Positions 32,650 through 43,265 of a stretch of 64,000 nt of DNA are shown one piece after another. Made by a program: the position numbers and the translations under genes. Source of the stretch: Achatina immaculata. Taxonomy: Eukaryota; Mollusca; Gastropoda; Stylommatophora; Achatinidae. The stretch lies in NCBI GenBank assembly GCA_009760885.1, contig CM019702.1:53047282-53111281 (forward strand), given 5' to 3'. How positions within the stretch are numbered: position 1 is the stretch's first letter; every line of letters begins with the position of its first letter. The notes beneath the pieces were generated by a model. That model made no database searches. It was not told the origin of the DNA and was given only the letters and a program-made list of their open reading frames with translations.

Positions 32650-34265
32650 CCTATACATGAGAAAAGTGTATTCATACTTATACCTGAGAACAGTGTGTTC
32701 ATACTTATACCTGAGAACAGTGTGTTCATACTTATACCTGAGAACAGTGTGTTCATACTTATACCTGAGAACAGTGTGTTCATATTTATACCTGAGAACA
32801 GTGTGTTCATACTTATACCTGAGAACAGTGTGTTCATACTTATACCTGAGAACAGTGTGTTCATACTTATACCTGAGAACAGTGTGTTCATATTTATACC
32901 TGAGAACAGTGTGTTCATACTTATACCTGAGAACAGTGTGTTCATATTTATACCTGAGAACAGTGTGTTCATATTTATACCTGAGAACAGTGTGTTCATA
33001 ATTATACCTGAGAATAGTGTGTTCGTACTTATACCTGAGAACAGTGTTTTGATATTTATACCCGAGAACAATGTGTTCTTACTTCTACCTGAGAACAGGG
33101 TATTTATTTTTATACCTGAGAGTAGTGTTCATACTTATACCTGAGAACCGTGTTGTGAGAATTATATCTGAGATTAGTGTGTTCATACTTATACCTGAGA
33201 AGAGTGTGTTCATACTTATACTTCACTACAATGTGTTCATTCTTTTACGTGAGAACTTTGTGCTTATACCAGTTTCTGAGGATAGTGTTGTGATACTTAT
33301 ACCTGAGAATAGTGTGTTCATACTTCTATCTGAGAACAATGTGTTCTTACTTATATCTGAGAACAGTGTGTTCATATGTATACATGAGAGCAGTGTGTTC
33401 ATACTTATACCTGAGAACAGTTGGTTCATACTTATATCTGAGAACAGTGTGTTCATATGTATACATGAGAGCAGTGTGTTCATACTTATACCTGAGAACA
33501 GTTGGTTCATACTTATATCTGAGAACAGTGTATTCATACATATACCTGAGAACAGTGTGTTCATACTTATACTTGAGAACAGGATGTTCATACTTACACC
33601 TCAGAACAGAGTGTTCATTCTTATGCATCAGAACAGTGTGCTCACACTTTTACTTGAGTACAGCATTTTCTTACTTATACCTGAGAACAGTGTGTTCATA
33701 CTTATACCTGAGAACAATATGTTCATACTTATATGTGTGAACAATGTGTTCATACTTTTACCTGAGAACATTGTATTCTTACTAATACATGTGAACAGTG
33801 TTTTGATACTTATACCTGAGAAAAGTGTGTGTTCATACTTATACCTCAGCAGAATGTTTTGATATTTATAACTGAGAACAGTGTGTTCATACTTATACTT
33901 GAGTACATTGTTTTGATAATTATACCTGAGAACAATACTTATACTTATACTTGAGAATAGTGTGCTCTTACTTATACATGAGAACAGTGTGTTCATACTT
34001 ATACCTGAGAACAGTGTGTTCATAGTTATACCTGAGAGCATTGTGTGTTCTTACTTATACCTGAGAACAGTGTTTCATAGTTATACCTGAGAACAGTGTG
34101 TTCATACTTAGACCTGAGAGCATTGTGTGTTCTTACTTATAACTGAGAACAGGATGTTCATACTTATACATGAGAACAGTGTGTTCATAGTTATACCTGA
34201 GAGCGCAGTGTGTTCTTACTTATATCTGAGAACAGTGTGTTCTTACTTATACCTGGAAACATTTT
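32650..34265. repeat. 27-bp minisatellite array, about 59 units, degenerating to the right
   Basis: Same family as 3833-4640, units of acctgagaacagtgtgttca followed by tacttat. The left 400 bp is nearly uniform; beyond about 33010 units vary strongly in sequence and sometimes in length (insertions such as gtgtgtgttc). It gives long artificial open frames on both strands. Confidence 0.95.
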
Positions 34266-34759
34266 ATTCACTCTTTTTTTTACCCTAGGTTTAATTATTC
34301 GAAAAACAAACGGATTTTGCATGTCCTTGTTTCTAAACAAGGCTTTTGTACATCCTCATATGCACAGGAGAACCAAGTAAGTCGTAGAGCAAGTCATTTG
34401 TTCTCCCAAATAACTAATTGGTTTGTATATTTTAACTATTTCACACAATTGAATTTAGGACAAATCGGTGCTTTCCTTTCATGACGACATATTATGGTTA
34501 AATTACACAAAATTCACAAGAGAATTCAAAGTTGTTTAAAACATTTATTTCCATATCATAGCATAATTTTAAGAATTTGCTATGTTTGTCAAACATGCTT
34601 CACATAAAGTATACATTTTGTGTTTCATCTTCTTTCACCTTATTAGACATATTTCGCTTGATAGAAGAATGTAATCAGACAGTTATAATTTAAATAATCT
34701 GCTATTTCTAGATAATTTCTTTATTTTGTGAATGAAATCTTTAATAGATCAGGGGATGT
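34266..34759. other. 3' flank of GPCR B
   Basis: AT-rich sequence between the minisatellite and the GPCR B stop codon. It contains the likely poly(A) signal of GPCR B (see 34720). Confidence 0.5.
34720..34725 (-). promoter_or_regulatory. Candidate polyadenylation signal of GPCR B
   Basis: AATAAA on the minus strand about 35 nt after the stop codon, implying a very short 3' UTR. Locus C lacks this sequence because LINE sequence begins at its stop codon. Confidence 0.5.
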
Positions 34760-35344
34760 CTACTTACAGATAATTTTATTAAATGTCTCTCTGTATTTAA
34801 TACTCATGTTATAATATATATATATATTAGAAGATGAATTGATGCATTCTAGCAGAATTGATATACCAGCTATAATCATGCCTACATTCATGTATTTGCC
34901 ATAAATATTTAATTCTGGTTCTAAACCAATAATAAAAAGACTTATTGACATGGGAACGAAGCAGGAGATAAACAGTGTAGAAATCATTACAACCATCTTT
35001 GACACCCTCTGGCTGCGGATATTGGCATCACTTTGTGAAGTTACCGCAGACAAATTTCTCCACTTTGTTCTTTTACGCAGACTAAATACCAGTATTATGG
35101 TACATACTATAACAACAACAAATGCAGTTAAAGGTAAGATGAAACTGTTGATTGCAAACGAAACTTTCTCGACATCGTCTTTGTCCGGAGATGAAACCAT
35201 TCCAAGAATTGTTTTGTTTCTTCCTGGAGAGAAGACCATGTCAAGTCTATTGACCACGTACACCGGAGCTTCGCTGAAAGTCAGGGCTATGTACACACCG
35301 GCTACGACGGCAAATAATCGTTTCGGAGGGAGGATTATTTTAAT
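34760..35344 (-). CDS. GPCR B exon 3 (TM4-TM7)
   Basis: 585 nt including TAG; the acceptor is ttttttccag before 35344. Starts IKIILPPKRLFAVVAG and ends KYRETFNKIICK. Confidence 0.9.
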   Translation of the reverse strand: MKIILPPKRLFAVVAGVYIALTFSEAPVYVVNRLDMVFSPGRNKTILGMVSSPDKDDVEKVSFAINSFILPLTAFVVVIVCTIILVFSLRKRTKWRNLSAVTSQSDANIRSQRVSKMVVMISTLFISCFVPMSISLFIIGLEPELNIYGKYMNVGMIIAGISILLECINSSSNIYIYYNMSIKYRETFNKIICK

Positions 35345-35871
35345 CTGGAAAAAAAGTGAAAAAAATGGAAATGTAAAGACTTTAAGCCGTTTTCCACAAA
35401 GTAAACACTATTAATCGCATTTTAAGGATTAAAAACAGGTACAATTCCGTTTTCCATACCATTAACGCATCACTGAGGATGTGGTGTTAGGCCCATATTT
35501 CCACAATCTTCGGCACATCAAAGTGTGATGTCATATATCATTAACACTTAAATGAAATAAGAACATAATTACTCAGTGTAGTATCACCATGCATTATTTT
35601 ATTGTTTATGCATTATGTGATTGTAAAATTATATTCCCTACACCTGTGATACATTAGGGTCATAAAAAGATAAATTTGATAATCCGTCATACAAATCACA
35701 ATATAAATTACTCCTGTGTCCACAGTTGCAGTCTTTCTCTGTTTCTTTGTTGCTGATGTTAACTTTACATCTTTGAACGTCTGTGCAGGAAATGAAATAA
35801 AATTGCGGTAATTAATAATTCGGTGTGCTGACGAACCAGTACTTAAATATTTATTCTAACCTGATGATGAC

Positions 35872-35915
<44 letters not shown>

Positions 35916-38900
35916 GAACCAACAACACCTATAACATCGCTTGGATAAAGTCGTTAAAGGAAGTGAACAGATAAGCCTTACTTTAAACATAAAAAAGACA
36001 GAGACTATGGTTATATCTAAGAAACAGAATCCATCAATATGCAATATAAAATTAAACGGAACTATTCTAAAGCTTAATATTGAAGAAGGCTGGCTAGTAA
36101 AGAGGATTAAAGAGAGAAAACTTAAATATTTTGGACACATTAAACGTCATGATAATTTAGAGAAGACCATATTGGAAGAATACATAATTTGAAAAAGAAA
36201 AAGAGGAAGACCAAAACGAAGATGGCTGCAAGAAATCGTTGACGATCTGCAAATGGACGCATCAGCAGCAGGCCATCTTGCTCACAACGAGAGGCCTACA
36301 GGAGTGCTGTTTGGGAGGCAAAGTTCCGCAAGGGACATGCAAATGAATGAACGAATGAATGAATTCTAAAGCAGTTGCAGAAATTCAAATACTTTGGAGT
36401 AGTAATAACTTCAAATGGACATTGCAGAACAGAAATTAGAAACAGAATAGGCCAAGCAAAGACAGCATTTCAGAGAATTAGAAACATATTATACAACACA
36501 TCCTTATCAATGAATGTTAGAACACGAGTTCTAAAATGCTATATTGACCCTATTTTATTACGAGTATATGGAAGTGAATCATGGACAATAGGCAGGTTTG
36601 CAGAAATATCGTTGGCCAGCAAAAATAACTAATGAATAATGTATGAGAAGGAGAAACAAAATATCTTGTCAAAAATAAGAGAGAGACAATGTACTTTCGT
36701 AGGACATGCAATGAGAAGAGAGGGCATTGAAAATATTATAACAACAGGAAAAAGAAAAGAAAGCCGTTCCAGAGGAAGACCAAGAGAAATGATATTGGAC
36801 AATCTGACGGGATGGTGTGAAAGGAGATCATCAACTGATCTGATGGCCTGCATGAAGGATCGTGTACTCTGGAGAAGCAATAGCCAATGGCAATCGGCGC
36901 GGCACCTGATGATGATGATGGATGATGATGATGATGATGATGACAGTGGGAAGTCATTAAAATTCTCACTCTGTCTTACATGGCAGGACAGATTGTGGGC
37001 TGGAGGTAATCATTCTTTATCAGTTTTGGATGCTTTTACATAATAAAAGGATATTGTTGGGATTAATAATAGAACCTCAGAACACTCCATACTGATGACT
37101 TCTTTCGCTTAAACTGTAACAGGAAATGTGTAATCGCAACTACTGAGACCATTTGTAAGTTATCGCATATATAACATTTAAAGAAGTCAAATACTGAAAT
37201 ATTTATTCTAACCTTTAATGGTGCTACAATACACAGACATCTCTCCAGTGTGATAACCGCTGTGATCCATATTGACACACGATTAAATGTAAGATGTGGC
37301 ACGGCAATCACCAGATAGTACACTCCCAATACGTCGAAAGGCAGATCTGCTGCGTTGACTGCCGGCATCACAGAGATGTTTGTAAATATTATTGAAACGA
37401 GACAACAAAGGTCGGAGACTGCAAGACCTAGATATAAACAGAAAAGTAGCTTAGTTAATGTATGCTTTAATAAGACATTTGCTCACACAAAGCAGACATA
37501 AGCAAACGTTCTATAAAACTATTAAGAGTAAGTGAAATTAAACATCATTGTAAGATCAACAATTTACACTACAAATGTATATTCCTCTTTGGTGTAAAGT
37601 TGTCTTTGCTTACATCGGGGTGTCTTCGAGGCTTCTGTGGCCAGTCGAAGCTCAGGTGAGGCCAGCAGACGAGGTTCTAACGTGACAACTCTTTAGTCTG
37701 CGTGCTGGAGTTGTCTTTTCTTGGTTGCGAATACGTGAAACACATTTTACATTTCATTTTAAGAAGGCAGTAGCAATACACTGTTTATAAACCTTAAAAG
37801 AATATCACACAAGAAACTAAACTTTGTTTTAAACTAATTTTTGCATTTTCATTTAGATTCAGATGTAGGATGAGTGGAAAACGAAAGCGGTGGATGATGT
37901 TAATTTTTTGCAGGATAGTCCAGTCTATAATGAGAACAAGAAAATATTGTGCTAATGTTACCGATACCTCTAATCCAACCTTCAGAACATTACATACAGT
38001 ATATATAATTCAGAACTGTTTTCAATGTATAAGATAGCAACGTACATCAGGAAAATCTCTGCTATGGAGAGTAAAAGAAAAAAAAAAAGACAAATTCCTG
38101 AGATCATCGTACAATCATTCCCCCCCCCCCCCCTCGACGAATTTTGGACGTTTAAAATTCTGACGCTAGAGATAAACTAGAGATTCCAGATTAAAATAAT
38201 CCCAGCAATATGGGCACTGTGGCTGTAACTTCCCAAAGATCATATCTGTTTATTCGTGTGTTTCGATAACTTTTCTTATATTACTGTGATCAAGTTCTTG
38301 GCCACACTCTGCGCTTGTTTAGAGCGTCGCGCTTGATGGTTTTATATGACACACCTTGAGGGAAGCAGAACCACCAGCCATTCATGAGACCTAACCACTT
38401 TATTGCCTTGAGCATTGTTATCATGTATAGTCACCGTGAATTTATAGGTGATCACGGGTCAGTGTTCCATTGTTCCAGATGTTTGTGACATATCCAGGGC
38501 TTTTCTCCGCTGTTTCTGCGAGTCTTTTCAGTGTGTTTATTCTTGCTTGTTCTTTCATGGCCGGATGTTTACACATCTCGCATCCTGACGTTGCCACGAA
38601 TCCTCTTGCCCCCCACTCGCTGCAGCAGCCACTCTACATTTTGACACATGCCTTACCTGTTTGAGGAGATCATTATATTTCCTTACCTGTTTGATGAGAT
38701 CATTATATTTCCTTACCTGTTTGAGGAGATCATTATATTTCCTTACCTGTTTGATGAGATCATTATATTTCCTTACCTGTTTGAGGAGATCATTATATTT
38801 CCTTACCTGTTTGATGAGATCATTATATTTCCTTACCTGTTTCATGAGATCATTATATTTCCTTACCTGTTTGATGAGATCATTATATTTCCTTACCTGT

Positions 38901-39496
38901 TTGATGAGATCATTATATTTCCTTACCTGTTTGAGGAGATCATTATATTTCTTTACCTGCTTGATGAGATCATTATATTTCCTTACCTGTTTGATGAGAT
39001 CATTATATTTCCTTACCTGTTTGATGAGATCATTATATTTCCTTACCTGTTTGATGAGATCATTATATTTCCTTACCTGTTTGAGGAGATCATTATATTT
39101 CTTTACCTGCTTGATGAGATCATTATATTTCGCACTTATGAACACGTGTTGCTTGGTCTATTCTGGAGTACATATTGGAAGAGTAAAACAGCAAATTATT
39201 GATCTCAGTCCTGATTTTATTGACATTGTCATAAATACTTTAAGTAAATGCTGTGCAGCAGAAAATGTTTTGCTAATTTTTTAAACCTTACCAAGTAGAC
39301 TTATATTAACAGATTCCTTGAAGCCTTGTTTTACAAAGCAAATGATATTCATGATATTAGTCACAACCCCAGAAACGGCGATAGCTTGACACACTGTAGC
39401 GTAGATAACATACACGTAAATTAATGTTGTTTGACTGTCAACATCTGAAGATACAGCATCAGCAGAGAAATTTTGCATCTCTATTTCGAAGTGGAT
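34760..39496 (-). CDS. Class A GPCR, gastropod chemosensory-receptor-like (locus B)
   Basis: Three coding exons on the minus strand: 39496-39292 (ATG at 39478), 37427-37213 and 35344-34760. Coding length 987 nt, 328 residues, fully open. TM1 IYVYVIYATVCQAIAVSGVV ends in VTNIMNIICF; TM2 LAVSDLCCLVSIIFTNI; TM3 ends in ITLERCLCIVAPLK (ERC replaces DRY); TM4 follows PPKRLFAVVAGVYIAL; TM5 SFILPLTAFVVVIVC; TM6 VVMISTLFISCFVP; TM7 ECINSSSNIYIYYNM then SIKYRETFNK. NFS near the N-terminus and NKT in loop 2 are N-glycosylation sites. There is no signal peptide, as usual for this class. It is expected in the plasma membrane coupling to G proteins; ligand and sensory role are inferred only. Intron 1 holds a 30-bp minisatellite and intron 2 a nested LINE pair. 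A splice acceptor before the ATG implies a 5' non-coding exon. Confidence 0.88.
35345..35862. other. GPCR B intron 2, right-hand part
   Basis: Clearly alignable to intron 2 of locus C (59021-59560) but much more diverged than the exons. No gene. Confidence 0.55.
35863..36945 (+). mobile_element. RTE-type LINE (family R2) with (GAT)n, interrupted by an R1 copy
   Basis: Family R2 fragment in intron 2 of GPCR B, absent from the same intron of locus C. Starting after (GAT)n at 35863-35914, it reads SLTLNIKKTETMVISKKQNP and CNIKLNGTILK. It is interrupted at 36073-36362 by an R1 insertion and resumes exactly with QLQKFKYFGVVITSNGHCRT, SLSMNVRTRVLKCYIDPILL, MRREGIENIITTGKRK and SRGRPREMILDNLTGWCERR. 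It ends in WRSNSQWQSARHLMM and a (GAT)n tail at 36909-36942. These are RT-thumb and C-terminal blocks of an RTE-type LINE. Stops are present. Confidence 0.8.
36073..36362 (+). mobile_element. R1 LINE 3' end nested in the R2 LINE, 9-bp target duplication
   Basis: Encodes NIEEGWLVKRIKERKLKYFG, HIKRHDNLEKTILEEYII and RGRPKRRWLQEIVDDLQMD, and ends in a (GAAT)n tail. It is flanked by attctaaag at 36064-36072 and 36363-36371. Removing it restores the R2 reading frame across the junction, so the insertion point is unambiguous. Confidence 0.9.
37213..37427 (-). CDS. GPCR B exon 2 (TM2-TM3)
   Basis: 215 nt; acceptor tatctag before 37427, donor gttaga after 37213. Encodes LAVSDLCCLV to TLERCLCIVAPLK, and keeps the Trp codon (SIWITA) that is a stop in locus A. 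Confidence 0.9.
37428..38640. other. GPCR B intron 1, left part
   Basis: Paralogous to 60044-61377 of locus C. Contains poly-C (38120-38133) and, on the minus strand, protein-like stretches shared with locus C (LPSRCVI and QARRSKQAQSV near 38300-38375; CEMCKHPAMKEQARINTLKR near 38520-38590). Confidence 0.55.
38649..39130. repeat. 30-bp minisatellite, 16 units
   Basis: Unit is ccttacctgtttgatgagat followed by cattatattt, strictly 30 bp. Units alternate ttgaggag and ttgatgag at the left. A block ending in a ctttacctgcttgatgag unit occurs twice, at 38950-38969 and 39100-39119, which is 150 bp apart. Locus C has a single unit at the same place (61378-61407). On the minus strand it reads repeated KYNDLIKQVR. 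Confidence 0.96.
39292..39496 (-). CDS. GPCR B exon 1 (N-terminus, TM1)
   Basis: The acceptor is ttctcag just before 39496 on the minus strand. An 18-nt leader follows, then MQNFSADAVSSDVDSQTT. The donor is gtaagg after 39292, phase 1. Confidence 0.88.
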
Positions 39497-40470
39497 CTGA
39501 GAACAAAAATAAGTGACTCAAAAAATCACTAAATTTTATTTACATCTTTTCTAAACATTTCTACAACGAAATGCAATGAAACTTTGTCTTTGTATTGATA
39601 GCGAGACCTATGGACTACATAAATTGTTGAGATTATAGTTGGAAATATACTGTAAAACACTAATAAGATCATTGTAGATATCTGCAACATAAAGTGCCAT
39701 AAGTCAGCTCTTATAGAAAGCAATGTCTCTCTTATAAGATCAGTTTTATACCTCTAAACATATAGTAAACTTATTACTTCTACATTGCATCACTCATAAC
39801 CCAAAGAACGCTCTTCTGTATGGCCCAATTATTTGCATGGGGACGCCCATTACAAGGGTTAAGCTTCACCTTTTTTTTCTTATCACGCTCTAGAAAAGTC
39901 TTCATGTAGACATTTGTCACATATGAAAGAAGGAAGCTGTCGCACAATAAGTGATTTAGCACAGTTTTGTATGTATAGCCTTTCGAAAGATAATACATAA
40001 AGTACTTCAGACGTGCGAGTAAATGACAGGAGTACGACCGTGACTCGAACTCCGGACTCTACTAAAACGAGCATTCGCATATCAAGGAGAGTAAGGCATT
40101 TATCCACTTGGCCATTGATGCATCTTCAAAAAAAAAGGTGGTCGCTAGCCAAGTCTTTGATGCGTTAAAGATGACACCCGGAATATAATCGACCAAATTT
40201 CTGTGTCATGACCTCTTTTTCTTTACTTGTATCATGTTTACAGACACGGATCAAAGAATCGGCTATGAACATCTATTTGTGAAGATGTAAGACGGCGGAA
40301 TAGATACGTGGTCTGTACTCTCGTAGCTAACAGGCTGCTCCAACTAGCGGATTTCGTGTTTCAGTCAGAGGTTTTAGTGATTTCTCTTTCGTGCCTCTCA
40401 GTAGTGTAGTGACTATGCGCACCCACTACCGCATAGTAATAGGAGTACTAGATGAATATCTGCCATACAC
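39497..40470. other. 5' flank of GPCR B, paralogous to locus C
   Basis: Alignable to 61752-63044. Contains one copy of the segment expanded to five 43-bp units in C (around 39785-39828) and a tRNA-derived SINE. It is likely to hold the 5' non-coding exon and promoter, which I cannot place. Confidence 0.5.
39855..40130 (-). mobile_element. tRNA-derived SINE upstream of GPCR B
   Basis: The minus strand has tggccaagtggataaatgcc (perfect A box tggccaagtgg) and, about 55 nt later, gagttcgagtcacgg (B box with two mismatches). The body ends near an A-rich stretch. It resembles the head of a Leu/Ser-type tRNA but does not fold as one. The same insertion is in locus C at 62330-62570, so it predates the B/C duplication. 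Confidence 0.6.
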
Positions 40471-40704
40471 TTGTTAGTGTTATGTGCTTTGTATATTTTA
40501 TAGCTTTACTACATACACAATCTCTACCACAGTTTGAATGTTCACAACTGTAATGTTAACAGTAATATCAATTTCCATTGCCCTCAAAAGCACAGATGAT
40601 TAAGTTTTAACTGAATCATAGATATCATCTGTCACGGAGTCATTTTGTCTGACTTTATGTAGCAATAAATAAATCAAACGGTATATTATATCTCGTGTCT
40701 ACAA
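40471..40704. other. No gene seen
   Basis: AT-rich spacer before the Helitron. Confidence 0.45.
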
Positions 40705-41553
40705 TCTATATCTGTAAAAATGAATGTGTGTGTGAGCATCACGCTGGAACGCATGGAGCAATTTCAACAAAATTTGGCACACATATGAATTACAATCTGG
40801 ACAGTGCAAAGCTGAGGTTAGATCACCCCTAGAATACACCAATGACCACTAGGGGTCGAGGTGACATGTAAAAATAATCAAAAATGAAAGATGTTTGTGT
40901 CGAATCCAGCGTTTTTGGGGTACCTGAGATGAACAGTGACACTCCCGATGCTGTTAGAGTCCAAATTCAGCCACCAACCGCATGGGGGTCCTAGGGTTGG
41001 GATGGGATGGGAGTGACATGTACAAGTAATCGAAAACGACCGATATTAGTGTCGAATCCATAGTTTTCGCGGTCGCTGAGATGAATAGTGACACTCCCGG
41101 TGCCGTTTAAATCGAAGCTCAGCCCCAACCGGCATGGGGTTCCTAGGGGTGGGGGTGGGATGGGGTGACATTTCACAAATAATCGAAAACAACCGATATT
41201 AGTGTCGAATGCATAGTTTTCGGCGTCGGTAAGATGAATAATGGCACTCTCAAGTTCAGCCTCCATCGACATGGGGGGGGGGGTGAGAGGTGGTGAAAAA
41301 TAAAATGCTCAAATTGACCGAGATTACTGCCGAATCCATAGTGTTAGGGGTCCCTAGGCTGATTGGTGATAGTCCTGATGACAGTTAAACCCACGTTAGT
41401 CGAATAGAAGGAACAGAACTAGATGCTGTAGAATCTTCTAGAAGGTTGTAGAAATGAATAGAACATTGTAGAACCTTCTATAAGATTGTGGAAATGAACA
41501 GAACTTTGCTGACTGGGATAAATAAATACCCTGAACGCCGGGTAATCAGCTAG
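40705..41553 (+). mobile_element. Non-autonomous Helitron
   Basis: Starts tctatatctgtaaaaatgaa preceded by A; ends gccgggtaatcagctag followed by T. This fits Helitron insertion between A and T, with the TC start and CTAG end. The words caatttcaacaaaatttggc near the 5' end are shared with the Helitron at 23841-25680. The interior has three or four imperfect repeats of a segment with caaccg(gc)atggggt and gtgacat, about 120 bp apart, and no helicase. Confidence 0.85.
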
Positions 41554-41879
41554 TATTTATATAATCTTAACGTGTTGAGAATTACAGACGGAAAGAAAAT
41601 AATAAAGAAATAGAAATATTCCAACTGATAATAAATAAAGAAATATGTTCAAAGAATTGGAATACCAATTGTATCATACTATCAACACCCAGCATATCTT
41701 TAAAATATGAAAATAGTAACTAGCAACTAAAGATGGACAAATTCATACTTGTTCCCATAAAAATGCATTATTCCTTGAGATAAAGATAAACATGTGTAAT
41801 GTGTGAGCGTTGAAATATTTAATTTAGATACTGCAATGAGATACCTCTACAGACAGACAATAAAGTCCTAAAAACACGA
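41554..41879. other. No gene seen
   Basis: AT-rich spacer. Confidence 0.45.
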
Positions 41880-41985
41880 TTCATTCATTCATTCATTTGC
41901 ATGTCCCTTGCGGAACTTAGCCTCCTTAACAGCACTCCTGTTGGCCACTCGGTTGTGAGCAAGATGGCCTGCTGTTGATGCATAT
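41880..41985 (-). mobile_element. R1 LINE 3' terminus fragment
   Basis: (ATTC)n then catttgcatgtcccttgcgg and ctcggttgtgagcaagatgg, the complement of the last ~30 codons and tail of R1. It is cut at gttgatgca, where Penelope-like sequence begins. Confidence 0.75.
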
Positions 41986-43265
41986 GTCAGGATAACTCGG
42001 ACTTTATCGATCAGTTCAACAATTTATTAGAACTTTTCCGTCATCGCAACTACCCAGAAAATATCCTTGGTGCAGCCTTCAATTGCATCCAACTAATAAA
42101 CCGGAAGGAAGCATTTAGGGAAAAAAAGCCTGTTACATCATCTGACAGAGTTAAATTAGTACTGCCTTTCTATTCGCAAGGTCAAATGGTTAAGAAAATT
42201 CTTAATCGTCATCTGCCACTATTACAACTCGACACTGACACCCGTGACATCTTCTCTGATCCACCTCTATTAGCTTGCAAGTGTGAACCAAATCTCAAGG
42301 ACATCCTCGTCCACAGCCACTTAAAGCGAACATTCCATATGTTGGAACCAGAAAATGTAACCGCCCTCGCTGTGTTACCTGCCCTGTAGTTTGAGAAACG
42401 AAAACAAGCACCTTTCCTAAAACTATCCTGACTCTTCTTGAGGGATTCAAATACGAATCCCGCAGTGTAATGTATGTCATCGTATGCAAAAGATGCAGGA
42501 TAATGTATATTGGTGAAACTGACCTCAGTCTAGGAGACCGCATACATAAACATTTCTACGATATCACTCAGCATGCTTCGGCATCCGTCCCTAATCATTT
42601 CAATAGCCCCAATCATAGAGGCAAATCTGATTTTCTGGTAACCGCCATCAAATAATGCCACGCAGATGACAAAAGCCGCTTGGCACTTGAGAAACGCTAC
42701 ATTCAAGACTATGGGACCCTGAAAACACATGGTTTGAACTCGCTATTTAGCTACACATAATCTTCCACAATCATACTCATTCTCACTTGATGCACATAGT
42801 TTAATACCCTCACACATCATCACATTGACTCTCCAGTCATCCTTGTTCTTTATTAATAATAACTATAATTCACTGCTCCTTATATGCGCATCCCTTGCCT
42901 CTTAATATTTTCTACATTCAACCATGCACTATTTTGCACCTTTCAACATGAACACGTTACAACACTGGTAACGGGTACATATTGTTTATGTTCCTGAATC
43001 CACGCAAGCGATAATATTGTGTGCCTTTACAGGGACTGAGATAAGTTTTCATTCAGTTACAGTTTTAAATATTTTTTTCATTAATTTTTTTCACTTTTTG
43101 TTATTTTTTTTTTACATAAGTTTGATGTAAATGTATACACTGACTCTTCTCTCTCTGATTCTTCGTCCTATTTGTTTTTGTTTGACAAAGGCTCGCGCCG
43201 AAACGTCACAAGTGTGTTATCGTTTAATAATAAAGTTGTTCATACTTTTTCCTAGTTTATACATT
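41986..43265 (+). mobile_element. Penelope-like element, 3' part (PLE-3)
   Basis: 5'-truncated Penelope-like element: RT C-terminal region, GIY-YIG endonuclease, 3' UTR and terminal motif. The 3' end has ggctcgcgccgaaacgtcac (43190-43209) and cctagtttatacatttt, tying the non-coding remnants PLE-1 and PLE-2 to this family. It is inserted between two R1 LINE segments. Confidence 0.82.
41990..42765 (+). pseudogene. Penelope-like RT C-terminus and GIY-YIG endonuclease, frameshifted
   Basis: First frame: FNNLLELFRHRNYPENILGA, SSDRVKLVLPFYSQGQMVKK, DTRDIFSDPPLLACKCEPNL and KDILVHSHLKRTF, the conserved linker region after the RT in Penelope-like elements. After a frameshift comes VMYVIVCKRCRIMYIGETDL, SLGDRIHKHFYDI, NHFNSPNHRGKSDFLVTAIK, a stop, then LEKRYIQDYGTLKTHGLNS. 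This is the GIY-YIG nuclease with YIGET and the downstream DR and HFN motifs retained. The RT catalytic part is missing, so the element is inactive. Confidence 0.85.

Larger units (their letters stand above)
26923..34265. repeat. Segmental duplication, copy 2
   Basis: Paralogous to 1-4640 and in the same orientation. Relative to copy 1 it carries a LINE-containing insertion (27430-28425), a short LINE tail (29858-29950) and a full-length mariner (31396-32647), and its 27-bp array is about twice as long. It has only two 21-bp units and one copy of the 222-bp segment. Sequence outside the listed elements (28426-29857, 29951-30267, 30811-31395) shows no gene. Confidence 0.85.

Noticed and set aside
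32620..34041. Repeat proteins in the second 27-bp array
   Set aside because: Same artefact; units decay without regard to reading frame in the right half, including length changes that shift the frame.
34950..35414. Plus-strand frame of 154 codons over GPCR B exon 3 (and 58626-59033 over C)
   Set aside because: Antisense shadow of the receptor exons, which have clear transmembrane and motif content on the minus strand.
35845..35862. Partial duplication of the exon 2 donor region (aaatatttattctaacct also at about 37197-37214)
   Set aside because: Only 18 bp of AT-rich sequence. The flanks do not match, and locus C gives no support, so I treat it as chance.
38555..39284. Coiled-coil-like KYNDLIKQVR repeat protein or its antisense partner
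   Set aside because: Derived from a 30-bp minisatellite inside an intron. I keep only the short conserved frame as a finding, not a gene.
40035..40120. Functional tRNA gene (A and B boxes on the minus strand)
   Set aside because: The sequence between the boxes does not form a tRNA cloverleaf and the same sequence recurs in a longer repeat at locus C, so it is a SINE head.
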